From positions 62,001 through 126,000 of the forward strand of contig NZ_LMXN01000003.1 in assembly GCF_001442615.1 (NCBI RefSeq): a stretch of 64,000 nt of DNA, written 5' to 3'. The DNA is from Algoriphagus resistens. Lineage in GTDB: Bacteria; Bacteroidota; Bacteroidia; Cytophagales; Cyclobacteriaceae. The stretch's first letter is position 1, and each line of letters opens with the position of its first letter. Below are positions 26,839 to 35,961 of the stretch, one piece after another. Both the position numbers and the translations under genes were made by a program. The notes beneath the pieces are model-generated. The model worked only from the letters and a program-made list of their open reading frames with translations, did no database searches and was not told where the DNA came from.

Positions 26839-27990
26839 ATGAAAAGGTTACTCCCATTTATCATAGTTATCATTCTCACCTCCTGCGCGCAAAAAAGCAG
26901 CTCTGAAAAAGTCAACTCCAATAATCTGAAATTCACCGTAGAAATAGACACTGTTCAGGTAGATCCAGGTGATGAACATTTTATCTATCTGACGAACTAT
27001 CTTAACACAGCTGCAGTCAGTTCCGACAAAAAGACACTATATAACTTCAATGCAAGGGTTCCAGAGCTGGAGGTAATAGATCTTGATAGCTTGAGCCTCA
27101 AAGAAGTCATCAAACTCGAAAATGAAGGTCCTACAGGAATTGATGCTGTCAATTCCTATATACCGATGATGGATATCTCGGACAATGGAGATCTATACCT
27201 GAATGCCTGGAACTACTTAATCAAATTAAATTCCGCTAGAGACCAAGTAAGTAAGTATTGGTTTACACCAGATTCTCTGAAAGGTGAACCCTTATTAGAA
27301 CTGGAAAAAGTATTTCCAGAAGGATTTATGTCCGAGGACGGTGATTTCTTTTACAGCAGCTACGGATTACTGAACAACAAAGGCCCCAAAAGCGGTTTAG
27401 CGATAATTAACCTCCGCACAAGAGAATTGAAAAAGATCCCTTTGGATTTATATGAAAGAATCGAAGATCTATCCATTGTTTTCAGTCCGAATGAAAATTC
27501 AAAAATATCACTTACAGAAGGTGTTCTGTTTCTACCATATAAGAACAAAATAATTGCTTCTACCACCGCATTTAATGAAATCTATTTGATAGATCTCACT
27601 GATGGTTCTATAGAGAAAAGGCAATTTCAGTCCACCCTGACCGCCGATGCCAAGAAAGGTGACTATCAGAAAAAAGCCAATTCCGAAGAAGAACTATCAG
27701 AACTTAACCTGGGTAGGATGAAGGAAGTGAATTTTCACAAACTCCACTTCGATGATCAAAACGAAAAATTCTGGAGATTCAGTTCAGAACTAGATCGGAT
27801 GATTGGCGATTCGGCAGCTTTTAAGTATGTGCTGACCATTTTTGACAAGGATCTCAACCAGCTTCACGAGGAAAAGGTGGACTATTCCGAAACGGGCTCG
27901 CTCACCTTCTTCAAAGACGGAACACTATACTCTTACATCAACCTCGAGGATGAGCTTGGCTTCATCCGCATCAAACCAAGCTATGAATAA
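26839..27990 (+). CDS. DUF4221-like lipoprotein, array copy 6
   Basis: A 383-residue lipoprotein with lipobox ILTSC. It keeps the family opening (DTVQVDPGDEHF), DLDSLSLKE strand, NEGPTGID block, and C-terminal FFKDGTLYSYINLEDELGF, but ends in IRIKPSYE, unlike the FTFNF ending of copies 1 and 3-5. With copies 7 and 8 it forms a second subgroup ending in FIRLKP-like sequence. Its stop overlaps the start of copy 7 by 8 bases, which suggests translational coupling. Function unknown. Confidence 0.82.
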   Translation: MKRLLPFIIVIILTSCAQKSSSEKVNSNNLKFTVEIDTVQVDPGDEHFIYLTNYLNTAAVSSDKKTLYNFNARVPELEVIDLDSLSLKEVIKLENEGPTGIDAVNSYIPMMDISDNGDLYLNAWNYLIKLNSARDQVSKYWFTPDSLKGEPLLELEKVFPEGFMSEDGDFFYSSYGLLNNKGPKSGLAIINLRTRELKKIPLDLYERIEDLSIVFSPNENSKISLTEGVLFLPYKNKIIASTTAFNEIYLIDLTDGSIEKRQFQSTLTADAKKGDYQKKANSEEELSELNLGRMKEVNFHKLHFDDQNEKFWRFSSELDRMIGDSAAFKYVLTIFDKDLNQLHEEKVDYSETGSLTFFKDGTLYSYINLEDELGFIRIKPSYE

Positions 27991-29145
27991 AACCCTGCTT
28001 CTATTTCTGCTTCTTCTGGCAGTATCAGTCAGCTGTGCTTCAAAAGAAAGTGCGGAAAATACAGCAGCAACTAATTCCATTGAATTCTCCTATGAGGTGG
28101 ACACCGTTATGGTAGATGCGGGGGATGAATTTATCTATGTTAATAGGAAACTTTCCAGCTCTGGTCTTTCACCAGATGGGAAATACCTCTACAGTTTCAA
28201 ATCCGGTTCAAATGATCCGGGGTAGAGGTTATTGATCTGGACAACCTGAAATTTAAAGAAGCCGTAAAGCTGGAAAAAGAAGGCCCAAATGGTGTAGGCG
28301 GTGGATACATATCTTCGATTCAAGTTTTAGATAATGGAAACATTATGCTGTACGATTTCAATAAAATTATTGAAATCACTCCAAAAGGGGAATTGGTTGA
28401 AAAATATAATTTTGACTCCAAGAATGTAACTGGCTATGATCTAGGTGAAATAAGCAGACTAAATCATCGTGGATTGTTTACTGGTGATGGCAAAACATAT
28501 GTAGCACCAATTTCCAGAAATAGGTACCCTGCTTCTTCTAAAGGCTTAGGGATTTTAGATGTAGCAACTAAGGAACTTGAATTCGTTCCCCTAGATATGT
28601 TCGCCAACTTGGACAAATTTCAGATTACTCTAGAAATGGAAGGAGGAGGAACGATGTCCACCGGAGAAAGTTTCTTTCCACAATTTATTGAAAGGCAATT
28701 GCTTGTTAGCAATACAGCATTCAATGAAGTCTATATCTATGATATACAATCCGATAGTTTGACGCATCATACATTCACTTCCAAACTCACGGACAATGAA
28801 CGAATTCTTAATTTCCCTATCAGTGTAACAACTAGAGACGCGTTATTTGAGGCTTCAGGGGACAAGAATAAACAAATACAATTTGGTCCAGTCATTTCAC
28901 AACCTGACAAAAGCCTATACTGGAGATTTAGTAGTGAAGGGAAAGATAATGGTGACGATACATTCTCTAATGATTATTACCTCACATTTTTTGATTTAGA
29001 GTTCAATATGCTAAAAGAACAGGAAGTTGAGAATTACCACAATTCATCCCGGCCATTCTTTAAAGACGGAATACTCTATAATTTCCTGAATATAGATGAT
29101 GAACTAGCCTTTGTCAGACTCCATCCAAAATTCGAAGAAGAGTAA
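27983..29145 (+). pseudogene. DUF4221-like lipoprotein, copy 7, frameshifted
   Basis: The start (ATG 27983, lipobox VSVSC) opens a frame that stops at 28225; the rest of the protein continues in the next frame from about 28222 (VEVIDLDNLKFKE) to 29145. The shift is at a GGGG run at 28219-28222: one additional G there would restore a continuous frame of about 387 residues, normal for the array. Downstream family marks are intact (KEGPNGVGGG, FFKDGILYNFLNIDDELAF, VRLHP). It may be a young pseudogene, a slippage-controlled gene or a sequencing error; sequence alone cannot decide. Confidence 0.75.
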
Positions 29146-29312
29146 CTTCTGACCCCACTAAAGCTGATGAACATCCGTAATTAGTTGGCATTCTGGAAAT
29201 TTGACCTTACTTTTTAGAATATAAAATCGAGCATGACTCAAGCGTCACACACTGGGATGATTATAATGCATGCGAGATTCCATATGGCCTTTAAAAGACA
29301 AATTATAATCAT

Positions 29313-30485
29313 ATGAAATTATTCTGGGCCGTAAGTGGGTTTCTATTACTTTTCTCCTGTAGGAAAAAACCTGTAGATGTTCAACTTGCTACTGCCCACG
29401 TCATGCCAGATTTTAATTATGTACTGGACACTGTGTATATTGACACAGGGGAAGAGAAGGTTTATCTGGATATGGATCTTAACATGTCTGATTATGCTGT
29501 AAATGAAGGTCGTCTGTACAACCTTACTCCAGAATCCGGTCGCGTGGAGGTAATCAATATGGAAAGTCTAATCCTCGATAGTGTAATCTATTACAAGATG
29601 CGGGGACCAAACAGTGTCAAGCAGTATTTTCCCTTCGGAATCAAGAAAACACTACTTGGCGACACCTTTTTCAAAGAACATCGAGTGATCCATAGACTGA
29701 ATCCTGATGGTAAAAAAACCGACTCCTATGAGCTTAATAACAGGCAGCTATCAGGTGACCGCCTCCCCTTTGACACAGAGATAGATGGCCTGGGAGAGAT
29801 CTCCACGGATGGCTCTTATCTGGCTAGTTTCTATGGCAACTTTAAAATCGGGGGAAATGTACTGGGAATCGCAAAGGTAAATCTGCTGGATAAAACCCTA
29901 AAGTTAGTTCCCATAGATTTTTGGGATCAACTGAAAGAATATACCATCACGGTAGATTATGATATCGGAAAAAGAAACAGTTCTCCTGAACTGAAATTCC
30001 TGCTTTTAAATGGTCCCGATATCATTCTATCTACCTCTGCGAGCAATGAATTGTGGTATTATGATGCTGAAAGTGACTCTGTGATCCATAAGCAATATCA
30101 CAGCCAGTTCACTGCCGATCAGAAATCCGGAAAATATCGAAAAGACATCACTAACCAGCGCCTGTATATGTACTGGGTCAAGCGCAAAAATGATGAGGTA
30201 GTATTTGGTCCTCTGGTCAAAGATCATCAAGCCCAGAACTTCTACCGCTACAGTCGCGAACTGGACAAAAGCGATCCCCAGAAAACGAAGTATATACATG
30301 TATTAACAGTTTTTGATGAGAAGCTCGATCAGATCCATGAACAAAAGCTGCACAACAGTATTCCGATTATGGGCAAATACTTCGAAGGAAAGACTTTTGT
30401 ACATGATGGATCGATCTATTCATTTTTGAAAAAAGAAAATCAACTGGCTTTTATCAGGCTGAAGCCAAATTTCGATAATGATTAG
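29313..30485 (+). CDS. DUF4221-like lipoprotein, array copy 8
   Basis: A 390-residue lipoprotein with lipobox LLFSC (Cys16) and a longer linker. Family marks: DTVYIDTGEEKV, NMESLILDS strand, MRGPNSVKQY (the EGP block with Arg in place of Glu), and a C-terminal FVHDGSIYSFLKKENQLAF followed by IRLKPNFDND. It is separated from copy 7 by 167 bases, the widest gap inside the array, so it may have its own promoter. Its stop overlaps copy 9 by 8 bases. Function unknown. Confidence 0.8.
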   Translation: MKLFWAVSGFLLLFSCRKKPVDVQLATAHVMPDFNYVLDTVYIDTGEEKVYLDMDLNMSDYAVNEGRLYNLTPESGRVEVINMESLILDSVIYYKMRGPNSVKQYFPFGIKKTLLGDTFFKEHRVIHRLNPDGKKTDSYELNNRQLSGDRLPFDTEIDGLGEISTDGSYLASFYGNFKIGGNVLGIAKVNLLDKTLKLVPIDFWDQLKEYTITVDYDIGKRNSSPELKFLLLNGPDIILSTSASNELWYYDAESDSVIHKQYHSQFTADQKSGKYRKDITNQRLYMYWVKRKNDEVVFGPLVKDHQAQNFYRYSRELDKSDPQKTKYIHVLTVFDEKLDQIHEQKLHNSIPIMGKYFEGKTFVHDGSIYSFLKKENQLAFIRLKPNFDND

Positions 30486-31584
30486 ATACCTCGTATTCGC
30501 CCTTGGATTTATCCAGTTAAGCTGTAATCCAGAGAAAAATGGCGAGCAATCGAAATCTTATGATTTCTCCTATACAGTAGACACTGTTCACATCGATGCG
30601 AAAAAGCACTTGTTTTTCCTAGGCTATGGACTAGCACAACCTAAACTTTCCCACGATGAACGTTTTCTCCACTTCTACGACAACATTGCCCATGCTATTG
30701 AAAAAGTAGACCTTGTCAATGAGGAGTATATTTCTACCATTGATCTTGATAAAGAGGGACCAAAGGGAATAACACGGGTTCAGGATTATGTTCCCACAGC
30801 CAATCAAACACTCTTTTTCCTAGCATCCAGAAACTTCGTGAAACTTGATGAAAGTGGAGAACTGATTTACTTTTCAGCGAACGTTGATAACCTTTTTGAT
30901 ATAGCTGATGAAAAAAAAATCTTCCAGGCATTACGCATTTCTCCTGATCAAAGCTACTTGTTTGGATTGACCAGTACTTTTGAGCAAGAGCAGATGCTAG
31001 GCTGGTTTGATATGGATGACTCAATCTATCATGAAGTTTCCATAGACAGCATGAGATATAGGGAAGATTTAATTGTCCGAATAAATGGGGGAGAAATGAG
31101 AAGTCTAATAGATGCGGTTTATTTGAATGATCGTATCACAGTATTTCATAACGATGGGATTGATTTATACACACTTGATCCGATATCTGAGGAATCGACC
31201 TTCTTTGATTATGATCTGAAGCTGGTAGAAAAAAGAAAGCCTGGAAACTACCCAAAAAATGTAGCGTCAGGTACCGAAAGTTCTAAACTAATGTTTAATC
31301 AGCGAGAGAAAGAAATCAGCTTTCGATCTATTGTCTATGATGTTACCAATAAGCTTTATTATAGGGTCGCCACCAAATGGACAGAAAGCCAAAACATCAA
31401 AGATATCCCCCATCAATACTTATTCATTTTTGATCAGGAGCTTAAGCTGCTTCATGAGGAAGACCTATCAAACTTTCAGGGGAAAATTTTCGATTATTTC
31501 GTCAGCAATGGAAAATTGTGGGTACACAATCGTGAAACGGAAGAACTGGAGTTTTTTGTGTTTGACTTTAAAAGAAATTTCTAA
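30478..31584 (+). CDS. DUF4221-like lipoprotein, array copy 9 (most divergent)
   Basis: A 368-residue lipoprotein with lipobox IQLSC. It keeps DTVHIDAKKH, LVNEEYIST, KEGPKGITR and a weak C-terminal block (FVSNGKLWVHNRETEELEFFVFDF). It begins in an ATGATTAG overlap with copy 8, so translation is probably coupled. It is the most divergent member and closes the array; 232 bases without a gene follow. No partner genes are interleaved anywhere in the array. Confidence 0.78.
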   Translation: MIRYLVFALGFIQLSCNPEKNGEQSKSYDFSYTVDTVHIDAKKHLFFLGYGLAQPKLSHDERFLHFYDNIAHAIEKVDLVNEEYISTIDLDKEGPKGITRVQDYVPTANQTLFFLASRNFVKLDESGELIYFSANVDNLFDIADEKKIFQALRISPDQSYLFGLTSTFEQEQMLGWFDMDDSIYHEVSIDSMRYREDLIVRINGGEMRSLIDAVYLNDRITVFHNDGIDLYTLDPISEESTFFDYDLKLVEKRKPGNYPKNVASGTESSKLMFNQREKEISFRSIVYDVTNKLYYRVATKWTESQNIKDIPHQYLFIFDQELKLLHEEDLSNFQGKIFDYFVSNGKLWVHNRETEELEFFVFDFKRNF

Positions 31585-31816
31585 GCCTAAATTTTCTTTG
31601 TTTTTACCTTTCCCGCCGATGCTCTTTTCTCATTAACGTCCATACTACTATTTGCGATGCACTGCATGAGGTAATGGCCTTTCCCGTTCGTATCATATGA
31701 ACTGAGGCAGTGCTATTTCCTTTTTGACTGTGAAATGACCTGAACATAAGGATACATTCAATCCCATATTTTTCGTTTTTTTCTGAACCTTCATCACTAT
31801 TGGCTGTTTTCAGGTA

Positions 31817-32431
31817 ATGGCTCATTATAAGCAAAAAACCACCCTGCTTCAGCGGATTGAACGACTTCACCCCTATGAAATGCTCCTCTATCTGGGGATG
31901 GTAAGCAGCGGGATTATCTTTCTGTTCCTGGCCTTTGCTTTTCTGTTTTCCTCCCGAAATCTTCTTGTCGGAATGAATCAGACAGTGCCCATTGCCTTTC
32001 TCATTTCCACTTTTTTGTTGGTGGTCAGTGGATTTTCTGCCACTGCTATCAGACTTGCTTTCCAGGAAGAAAACACAGAAAAAATGCTTGGATCACTCAG
32101 AAACACGGTTATACTCGGCCTGGTTTTTACTGTCTTGCAGGTTATCGGCTGGTATGAATTGAAAACAAAAGGAATAGAATTCACCGGCATTCCGAGCGGC
32201 AGCTTTCTATACGTGTTGAGCGGAATTCACATTTTCCACCTCATGGGGGCGATGATTTTTGGGGTGATTCTCTACTTCCAACTCTCCAGAAGCAGAAAAG
32301 ACGAAGTTAAAAAGCTCATCGTCCTAACCAATCCATTTGAAAAAATGCGCGTTCGCCTGTTCACCTTCTATTGGCATTATATGGACGGTATATGGCTTAT
32401 CCTCTTTCTTTTATTTGTTCTTAGCTTCTAA
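31817..32431 (+). CDS. Haem-copper oxidase subunit III-like membrane protein (orphan)
   Basis: The 204-residue protein has five predicted membrane helices. The SGIHIFHLMGA helix and the ending FYWHYMDGIWLILF match the conserved helices of cytochrome c oxidase subunit III, where WHFxDxxW is typical. Genes for subunits I, II or IV are not nearby, so it is an orphan; such stand-alone paralogues occur in Bacteroidota. An SRPBCC protein gene follows after 3 bases. The ATG is the first after an open intergenic region; no promoter motif was recognised. Confidence 0.78.
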   Translation: MAHYKQKTTLLQRIERLHPYEMLLYLGMVSSGIIFLFLAFAFLFSSRNLLVGMNQTVPIAFLISTFLLVVSGFSATAIRLAFQEENTEKMLGSLRNTVILGLVFTVLQVIGWYELKTKGIEFTGIPSGSFLYVLSGIHIFHLMGAMIFGVILYFQLSRSRKDEVKKLIVLTNPFEKMRVRLFTFYWHYMDGIWLILFLLFVLSF

Positions 32432-32434
32432 AAA

Positions 32435-32869
32435 ATGAAAATCAACTTTTCCACTAAGGTCAATCAAGACTATATTTCCGTGAAAAATGGTTTTGATGAG
32501 GCTCTTTTCACTAAACTGAGTCCGCCATTTCCGCCCGTGAAAATAGTCCGGTTTGACGGATCAGAAACCGGGGATTTAGTATCGCTGGAATTGAATTTTT
32601 TGCTTTTCAGGCAGCGTTGGACCAGTGAAATCACCGAAAATAAATCTTCTGAGAAGGAATTTTCCTTTATCGATGAGGGTATAGAATTGCCCTTTTTTCT
32701 CAAAAGATGGAAACATAGGCATAGGATTATCAAATCAGGAACTCACACAATTATCGGAGATGAGATTGAATTTGAGGCCTCTTCGGGACTTTTAAACCTT
32801 TTGCTTTATCCGGCCTTTTACCTACAGTTTGCGTACAGAAAGCCTATTTATAAAAAGGTCTTTGCTTAA
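32435..32869 (+). CDS. SRPBCC-fold protein, ligand unknown
   Basis: A 144-residue protein with the helix-grip pattern of SRPBCC (START/Bet v1-like) domains: an N-terminal strand (MKINFSTKVNQDY), ELNFLLFRQRWTSEITE in the central sheet and a C-terminal helix. It resembles the small Bacteroidota proteins usually called SRPBCC or ligand-binding. It begins 3 bases after the oxidase-like gene, so the two form a unit. It overlaps the convergent fur-family gene by 4 bases at the stops. Confidence 0.7.
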   Translation: MKINFSTKVNQDYISVKNGFDEALFTKLSPPFPPVKIVRFDGSETGDLVSLELNFLLFRQRWTSEITENKSSEKEFSFIDEGIELPFFLKRWKHRHRIIKSGTHTIIGDEIEFEASSGLLNLLLYPAFYLQFAYRKPIYKKVFA

Positions 32870-33336
32870 AATTCCTGAAGATTTTCACAATTTTCTATTT
32901 CACAATCCCCATACAAAACAAGTGAATGGCTTGTAATGGAGGATCTGAACGATTTGCCTGTTTCTTCCTTAATCTCATTGATTTTGGGATCGGAAAATTC
33001 TCTGATTTTACGGCATTGATTACACACGTGGTGATCATGATGCTTGTAAGTGAGCGCTTGTTCGTATAGGGCTACCTTATCTTTAAACTGGTGTTTTACG
33101 GCCAAACCGCTCTCCACCAATAAGTCTAGCGTATTGTAAATAGTGGCGCGGCTAATCGTATATCCCTTATTTCTCATGCTCAGGAAGAGCCCTTCCACAT
33201 CCATATGCTCGTCTTCCGGAAGAGAATAAAGTTCGTCTATTACTGAAAATCTTTCAGGGGTTTTCCTACTTCCTTGCTTGGTGAGGAAATTTTCAAAGAT
33301 TTTTTTAGCCTTTTCTATGAGGGCCTTGTCTGCCAT
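32866..33336 (-). CDS. Fur/PerR-family transcriptional regulator
   Basis: The 156-residue protein has the Fur winged helix (ISRATIYNTLDLLVESGL near 61-78) and the metal-binding region HHDHHVCNQC at 99-108, with a second cysteine pair at Cys145 and Cys150 that would complete a structural zinc site. Fur and PerR cannot be told apart with confidence from this. A 12-base palindrome lies 10 bases upstream of its start, which suggests autoregulation. The flanking divergent gene is a PDZ protease. Confidence 0.9.
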   Translation of the reverse strand: MADKALIEKAKKIFENFLTKQGSRKTPERFSVIDELYSLPEDEHMDVEGLFLSMRNKGYTISRATIYNTLDLLVESGLAVKHQFKDKVALYEQALTYKHHDHHVCNQCRKIREFSDPKINEIKEETGKSFRSSITSHSLVLYGDCEIENCENLQEF

Positions 33337-33346
33337 GGGTTCAAAC

Positions 33347-33358
33347 TAATTTGAATTA
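33347..33358. promoter_or_regulatory. Palindrome upstream of the fur-family gene
   Basis: TAATT-TG-AATTA is a perfect 5+5 palindrome with a 2-base centre, 10 bases before the regulator start codon. AT-rich palindromes of this size are typical for Fur/PerR boxes. A related CTAATTAAAA occurs near 33422-33431. Confidence 0.4.
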
Positions 33359-33549
33359 AAGATGAGTCATAATCCATTTTTTGGCAAACCTAAACGTGTA
33401 ATCCCTGTAATTTGGTTTCAATCTAATTAAAACTTGAGTCCTGATTTCCCTAAACAGAAAAAAACAAAGACACTGGTTTTTGGCATACATGCTTCTAAAT
33501 TTCGTAAAACAAAGTAACTTATTTGTGAGATCTGGATTTTCATTAATTT

Positions 33550-34803
33550 ATGAATATACGATTACTGCTATTACTTCTACTACTTCTGGTTACACGGATT
33601 CCGTGTCTTGCCCAAGTACCCGGATTCTTTATGAAAGAAGAGCAGCGTAAAGTTAGTATCCCTTTCCAATCGTCTAATAGTCTGATCATCATTCCAGTCT
33701 CGATCAATGACAACATAGCAATAAACTTCCTGGTAGATACCGGTGTACGGTCAAATATTCTGTTCAGCAAAAAACTTGGAGATGCGCTGGGATTAGAATA
33801 TACACGCAGATTAAAACTCGTAGGTGCAGATGGTACGGATGATTTAATGGCCTCCGTCTCTCCTATAAATCACTTTGATCTAGGACCGATAGAAGGTATA
33901 TTCCAGAGTTTACTAGTACTGGAGCAGGAATTTCTAGAGCTGGAATCAGTCACAGGCGTTCCAATTTATGGGATTTTGGGATATGAGTTTTTCAAATACA
34001 ATCCTGTGAAAATCAATTACGATGAAGGTAAAATAACTTTCTACAAATCTAGTGCACTGAAGTGGCCCCAGCTTCTCTACAGAAAACTAGACATGACCAT
34101 CTACGATAACAAGCCGTACATCAATGCCGCAGTAAAGCAAAAAGACGGTACGCACATTTACCCTAAACTGCTAATCGATACTGGCGCCAATCACGGCCTA
34201 CTTCTTAATCGGGAGACCACAGAGAAGATCACCATGCCACCGCTATTTATTGAATCAGCGTTAGGCCAGAGTCTGGGAGGAGTATTGTATGGATACATCG
34301 GCCGGGTGGATTATATGAAGCTTGCAAATTTCAAATTGGATGAGGTACTCACCTCCTATCCCGATGAAACCCCTTTCAGCTATGTCATCAAGGATTCCGG
34401 ACGATTTGGTAGCCTGGGAGCAGAAGTATTGGGGAGAACACGGCTTATTTTTGATTACCCGAGAAATAGACTTTGGGTGCGAAAAGCTGAAAATTTTTAC
34501 GCACCATTTGAGTACGATATGAGTGGAATGTCTTTAAAGAAAATTCCAAATGATGACAATAGGATCTATGTATCGGATCTTCGTCCAGGATCACCTGCGC
34601 ACCGTGCAGGAATCCAAGCTTTTGATGAAATTTTATCGATAAATAAAGTGCCCACATTTATATGGGAATTAGCCGAGATCAATAAGCTGCTCAGATCCGA
34701 GCCCAATAAGGAGGTTGAAGTGGAAATCCGTAGGTACGAAGGAGATGATCTCAACAAATGGACAGATCATACGTTCACTTTCACTCTACAAAAGCAGATT
34801 TAG
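33550..34803 (+). CDS. Exported aspartyl protease-like protein with PDZ domain
   Basis: A signal peptide (poly-Leu core, cleavage near residue 22 after CLAQ) precedes two retropepsin-like halves: LVDTGVRS with Asp63-Thr-Gly and LLIDTGANHG with Asp near 210. A PDZ domain follows at about 335-415 (SDLRPGSPAHRAGIQAFDEI). This is the common Bacteroidota 'aspartyl protease/PDZ' architecture of the periplasm, with unknown substrates. Two DTG motifs in one chain would allow an internal pseudo-dimer active site. Divergent from the fur-family gene; LemA follows after 118 bases. Confidence 0.85.
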   Translation: MNIRLLLLLLLLLVTRIPCLAQVPGFFMKEEQRKVSIPFQSSNSLIIIPVSINDNIAINFLVDTGVRSNILFSKKLGDALGLEYTRRLKLVGADGTDDLMASVSPINHFDLGPIEGIFQSLLVLEQEFLELESVTGVPIYGILGYEFFKYNPVKINYDEGKITFYKSSALKWPQLLYRKLDMTIYDNKPYINAAVKQKDGTHIYPKLLIDTGANHGLLLNRETTEKITMPPLFIESALGQSLGGVLYGYIGRVDYMKLANFKLDEVLTSYPDETPFSYVIKDSGRFGSLGAEVLGRTRLIFDYPRNRLWVRKAENFYAPFEYDMSGMSLKKIPNDDNRIYVSDLRPGSPAHRAGIQAFDEILSINKVPTFIWELAEINKLLRSEPNKEVEVEIRRYEGDDLNKWTDHTFTFTLQKQI

Positions 34804-34921
34804 GCGCCATTTGGGCTGTATTAAGATAAAAGCGGTAATTTTGAGTGAAGAGAGGAAAATAATCAAACCTCTACCTGTTAAATACGTGAGTAATCAAGTT
34901 GTAAAAATCAATTCGTAAAAC

Positions 34922-35512
34922 ATGAAAAAATTCTTAATTCCTATTGGTATCCTTCTGGTGCTCGGTATTTTTATTTATACCAAGGCAGTAGGAACGTATA
35001 ATACTTTCGTCCAAAAAGAAGAAGTGATCAATGGCCAATGGGCTGAGGTGGAGACACAATACCAGCGTCGATCTGACCTGATTCCCAATCTGGTAAACAC
35101 GGTAAAGGGGTATGCAGAATTTGAGCAAGAGACATTGACCGGTGTTATTGAGGCAAGGGCAAAAGCTACCTCTGTTAATGTGGATGCCTCAAATCTTACG
35201 CCTGAGAAGCTGGCAGAATTCCAAGGGGCCCAGGATCAACTATCCGGTGCTTTAGGAAGATTATTGGTAAGTGTGGAGCGCTATCCCGAATTAAAAGCCA
35301 ACCAAAACTTCCTGGAACTACAGGCTCAGCTGGAAGGTACCGAAAATAGAATCGCTGTAGCCAGACGTAATTTCAATCAGTCAGTACAGGATTACAACTC
35401 GAATCTTCGGACTTTCCCGAACAACATCTTTGCGGGATGGTACGGCTTTGAACAGAAAGGTTATTTCGAAGCATCCGAAGGATCCGAAAATGCACCCGCT
35501 GTTCAGTTTTAA
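34922..35512 (+). CDS. lemA: LemA family protein
   Basis: The 196-residue protein has an N-terminal membrane anchor (about residues 3-23) and a long helical domain with the LemA signature (QWAEVETQYQRRSDLIPNL near 41-59, then VKGYAEFEQETL). The ending NNIFAGWYGFEQKGYFEA is typical. LemA proteins are often next to TPM-domain genes, as here; their biochemical role is not established. The TPM gene follows after 11 bases and a second TPM gene overlaps that, so the three make one operon. Confidence 0.95.
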   Translation: MKKFLIPIGILLVLGIFIYTKAVGTYNTFVQKEEVINGQWAEVETQYQRRSDLIPNLVNTVKGYAEFEQETLTGVIEARAKATSVNVDASNLTPEKLAEFQGAQDQLSGALGRLLVSVERYPELKANQNFLELQAQLEGTENRIAVARRNFNQSVQDYNSNLRTFPNNIFAGWYGFEQKGYFEASEGSENAPAVQF

Positions 35513-35523
35513 TACAAATCATC

Positions 35524-35961
35524 ATGGCTGAGAAATTATTCTCAACAGCAGACCGGGAAGCTATAGTTAATGCGATCCGGTCTGCTGAAGTTTCCACCTC
35601 TGGAGAAATCCAAGTTCACATAGAAAGTCGTTGCAAAGGCGAGGTTCTCGATCGTGCTGTGCGGGTGTTTGACACCCTCAAAATGCATCAAACCAAGGAT
35701 CGGAATGGCGTTTTATTCTATCTTGCCGTAGTCGATAAACGCTTTGCGATTTTAGGCGACAAAGGCATCAATGAAATGGTTCCGGACGATTTCTGGGAAA
35801 AAATAAAAGAACACATGACCGCCTTATTCAAGCAGGGTCAATTTACACAAGGTCTGATCGACGGCATCAATATGGCCGGAGAGCAACTAGGAGCGCATTT
35901 CCCTTATCAGGGTGATTCAGACATAAACGAGCTTCCTGATGATATTTCTTTTGGGTCATAA
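35524..35961 (+). CDS. TPM-domain protein, soluble
   Basis: A 145-residue protein without a signal peptide. It starts with REAIVNAIRSAEVSTSGEIQ and carries the TPM-domain core (VLFYLAVVDKRFAILGDKGI near 62-81). TPM domains are related to plant Psb32/TLP18.3, some of which have phosphatase activity; the role in bacteria is unknown. It lies between lemA and the membrane TPM protein and overlaps the latter by 23 bases. Confidence 0.85.
   Translation: MAEKLFSTADREAIVNAIRSAEVSTSGEIQVHIESRCKGEVLDRAVRVFDTLKMHQTKDRNGVLFYLAVVDKRFAILGDKGINEMVPDDFWEKIKEHMTALFKQGQFTQGLIDGINMAGEQLGAHFPYQGDSDINELPDDISFGS

Noticed and set aside
21968..31584. Array considered as a polysaccharide utilisation or type IX effector locus
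   Set aside because: No SusC/SusD pair, glycoside hydrolase or C-terminal sorting domain occurs within it; each copy ends in the family's own conserved block.
31604..31870. 88-codon minus-strand frame after the lipoprotein array
   Set aside because: It runs over the start of the oxidase-subunit-like gene and lacks any membrane, signal or domain pattern.
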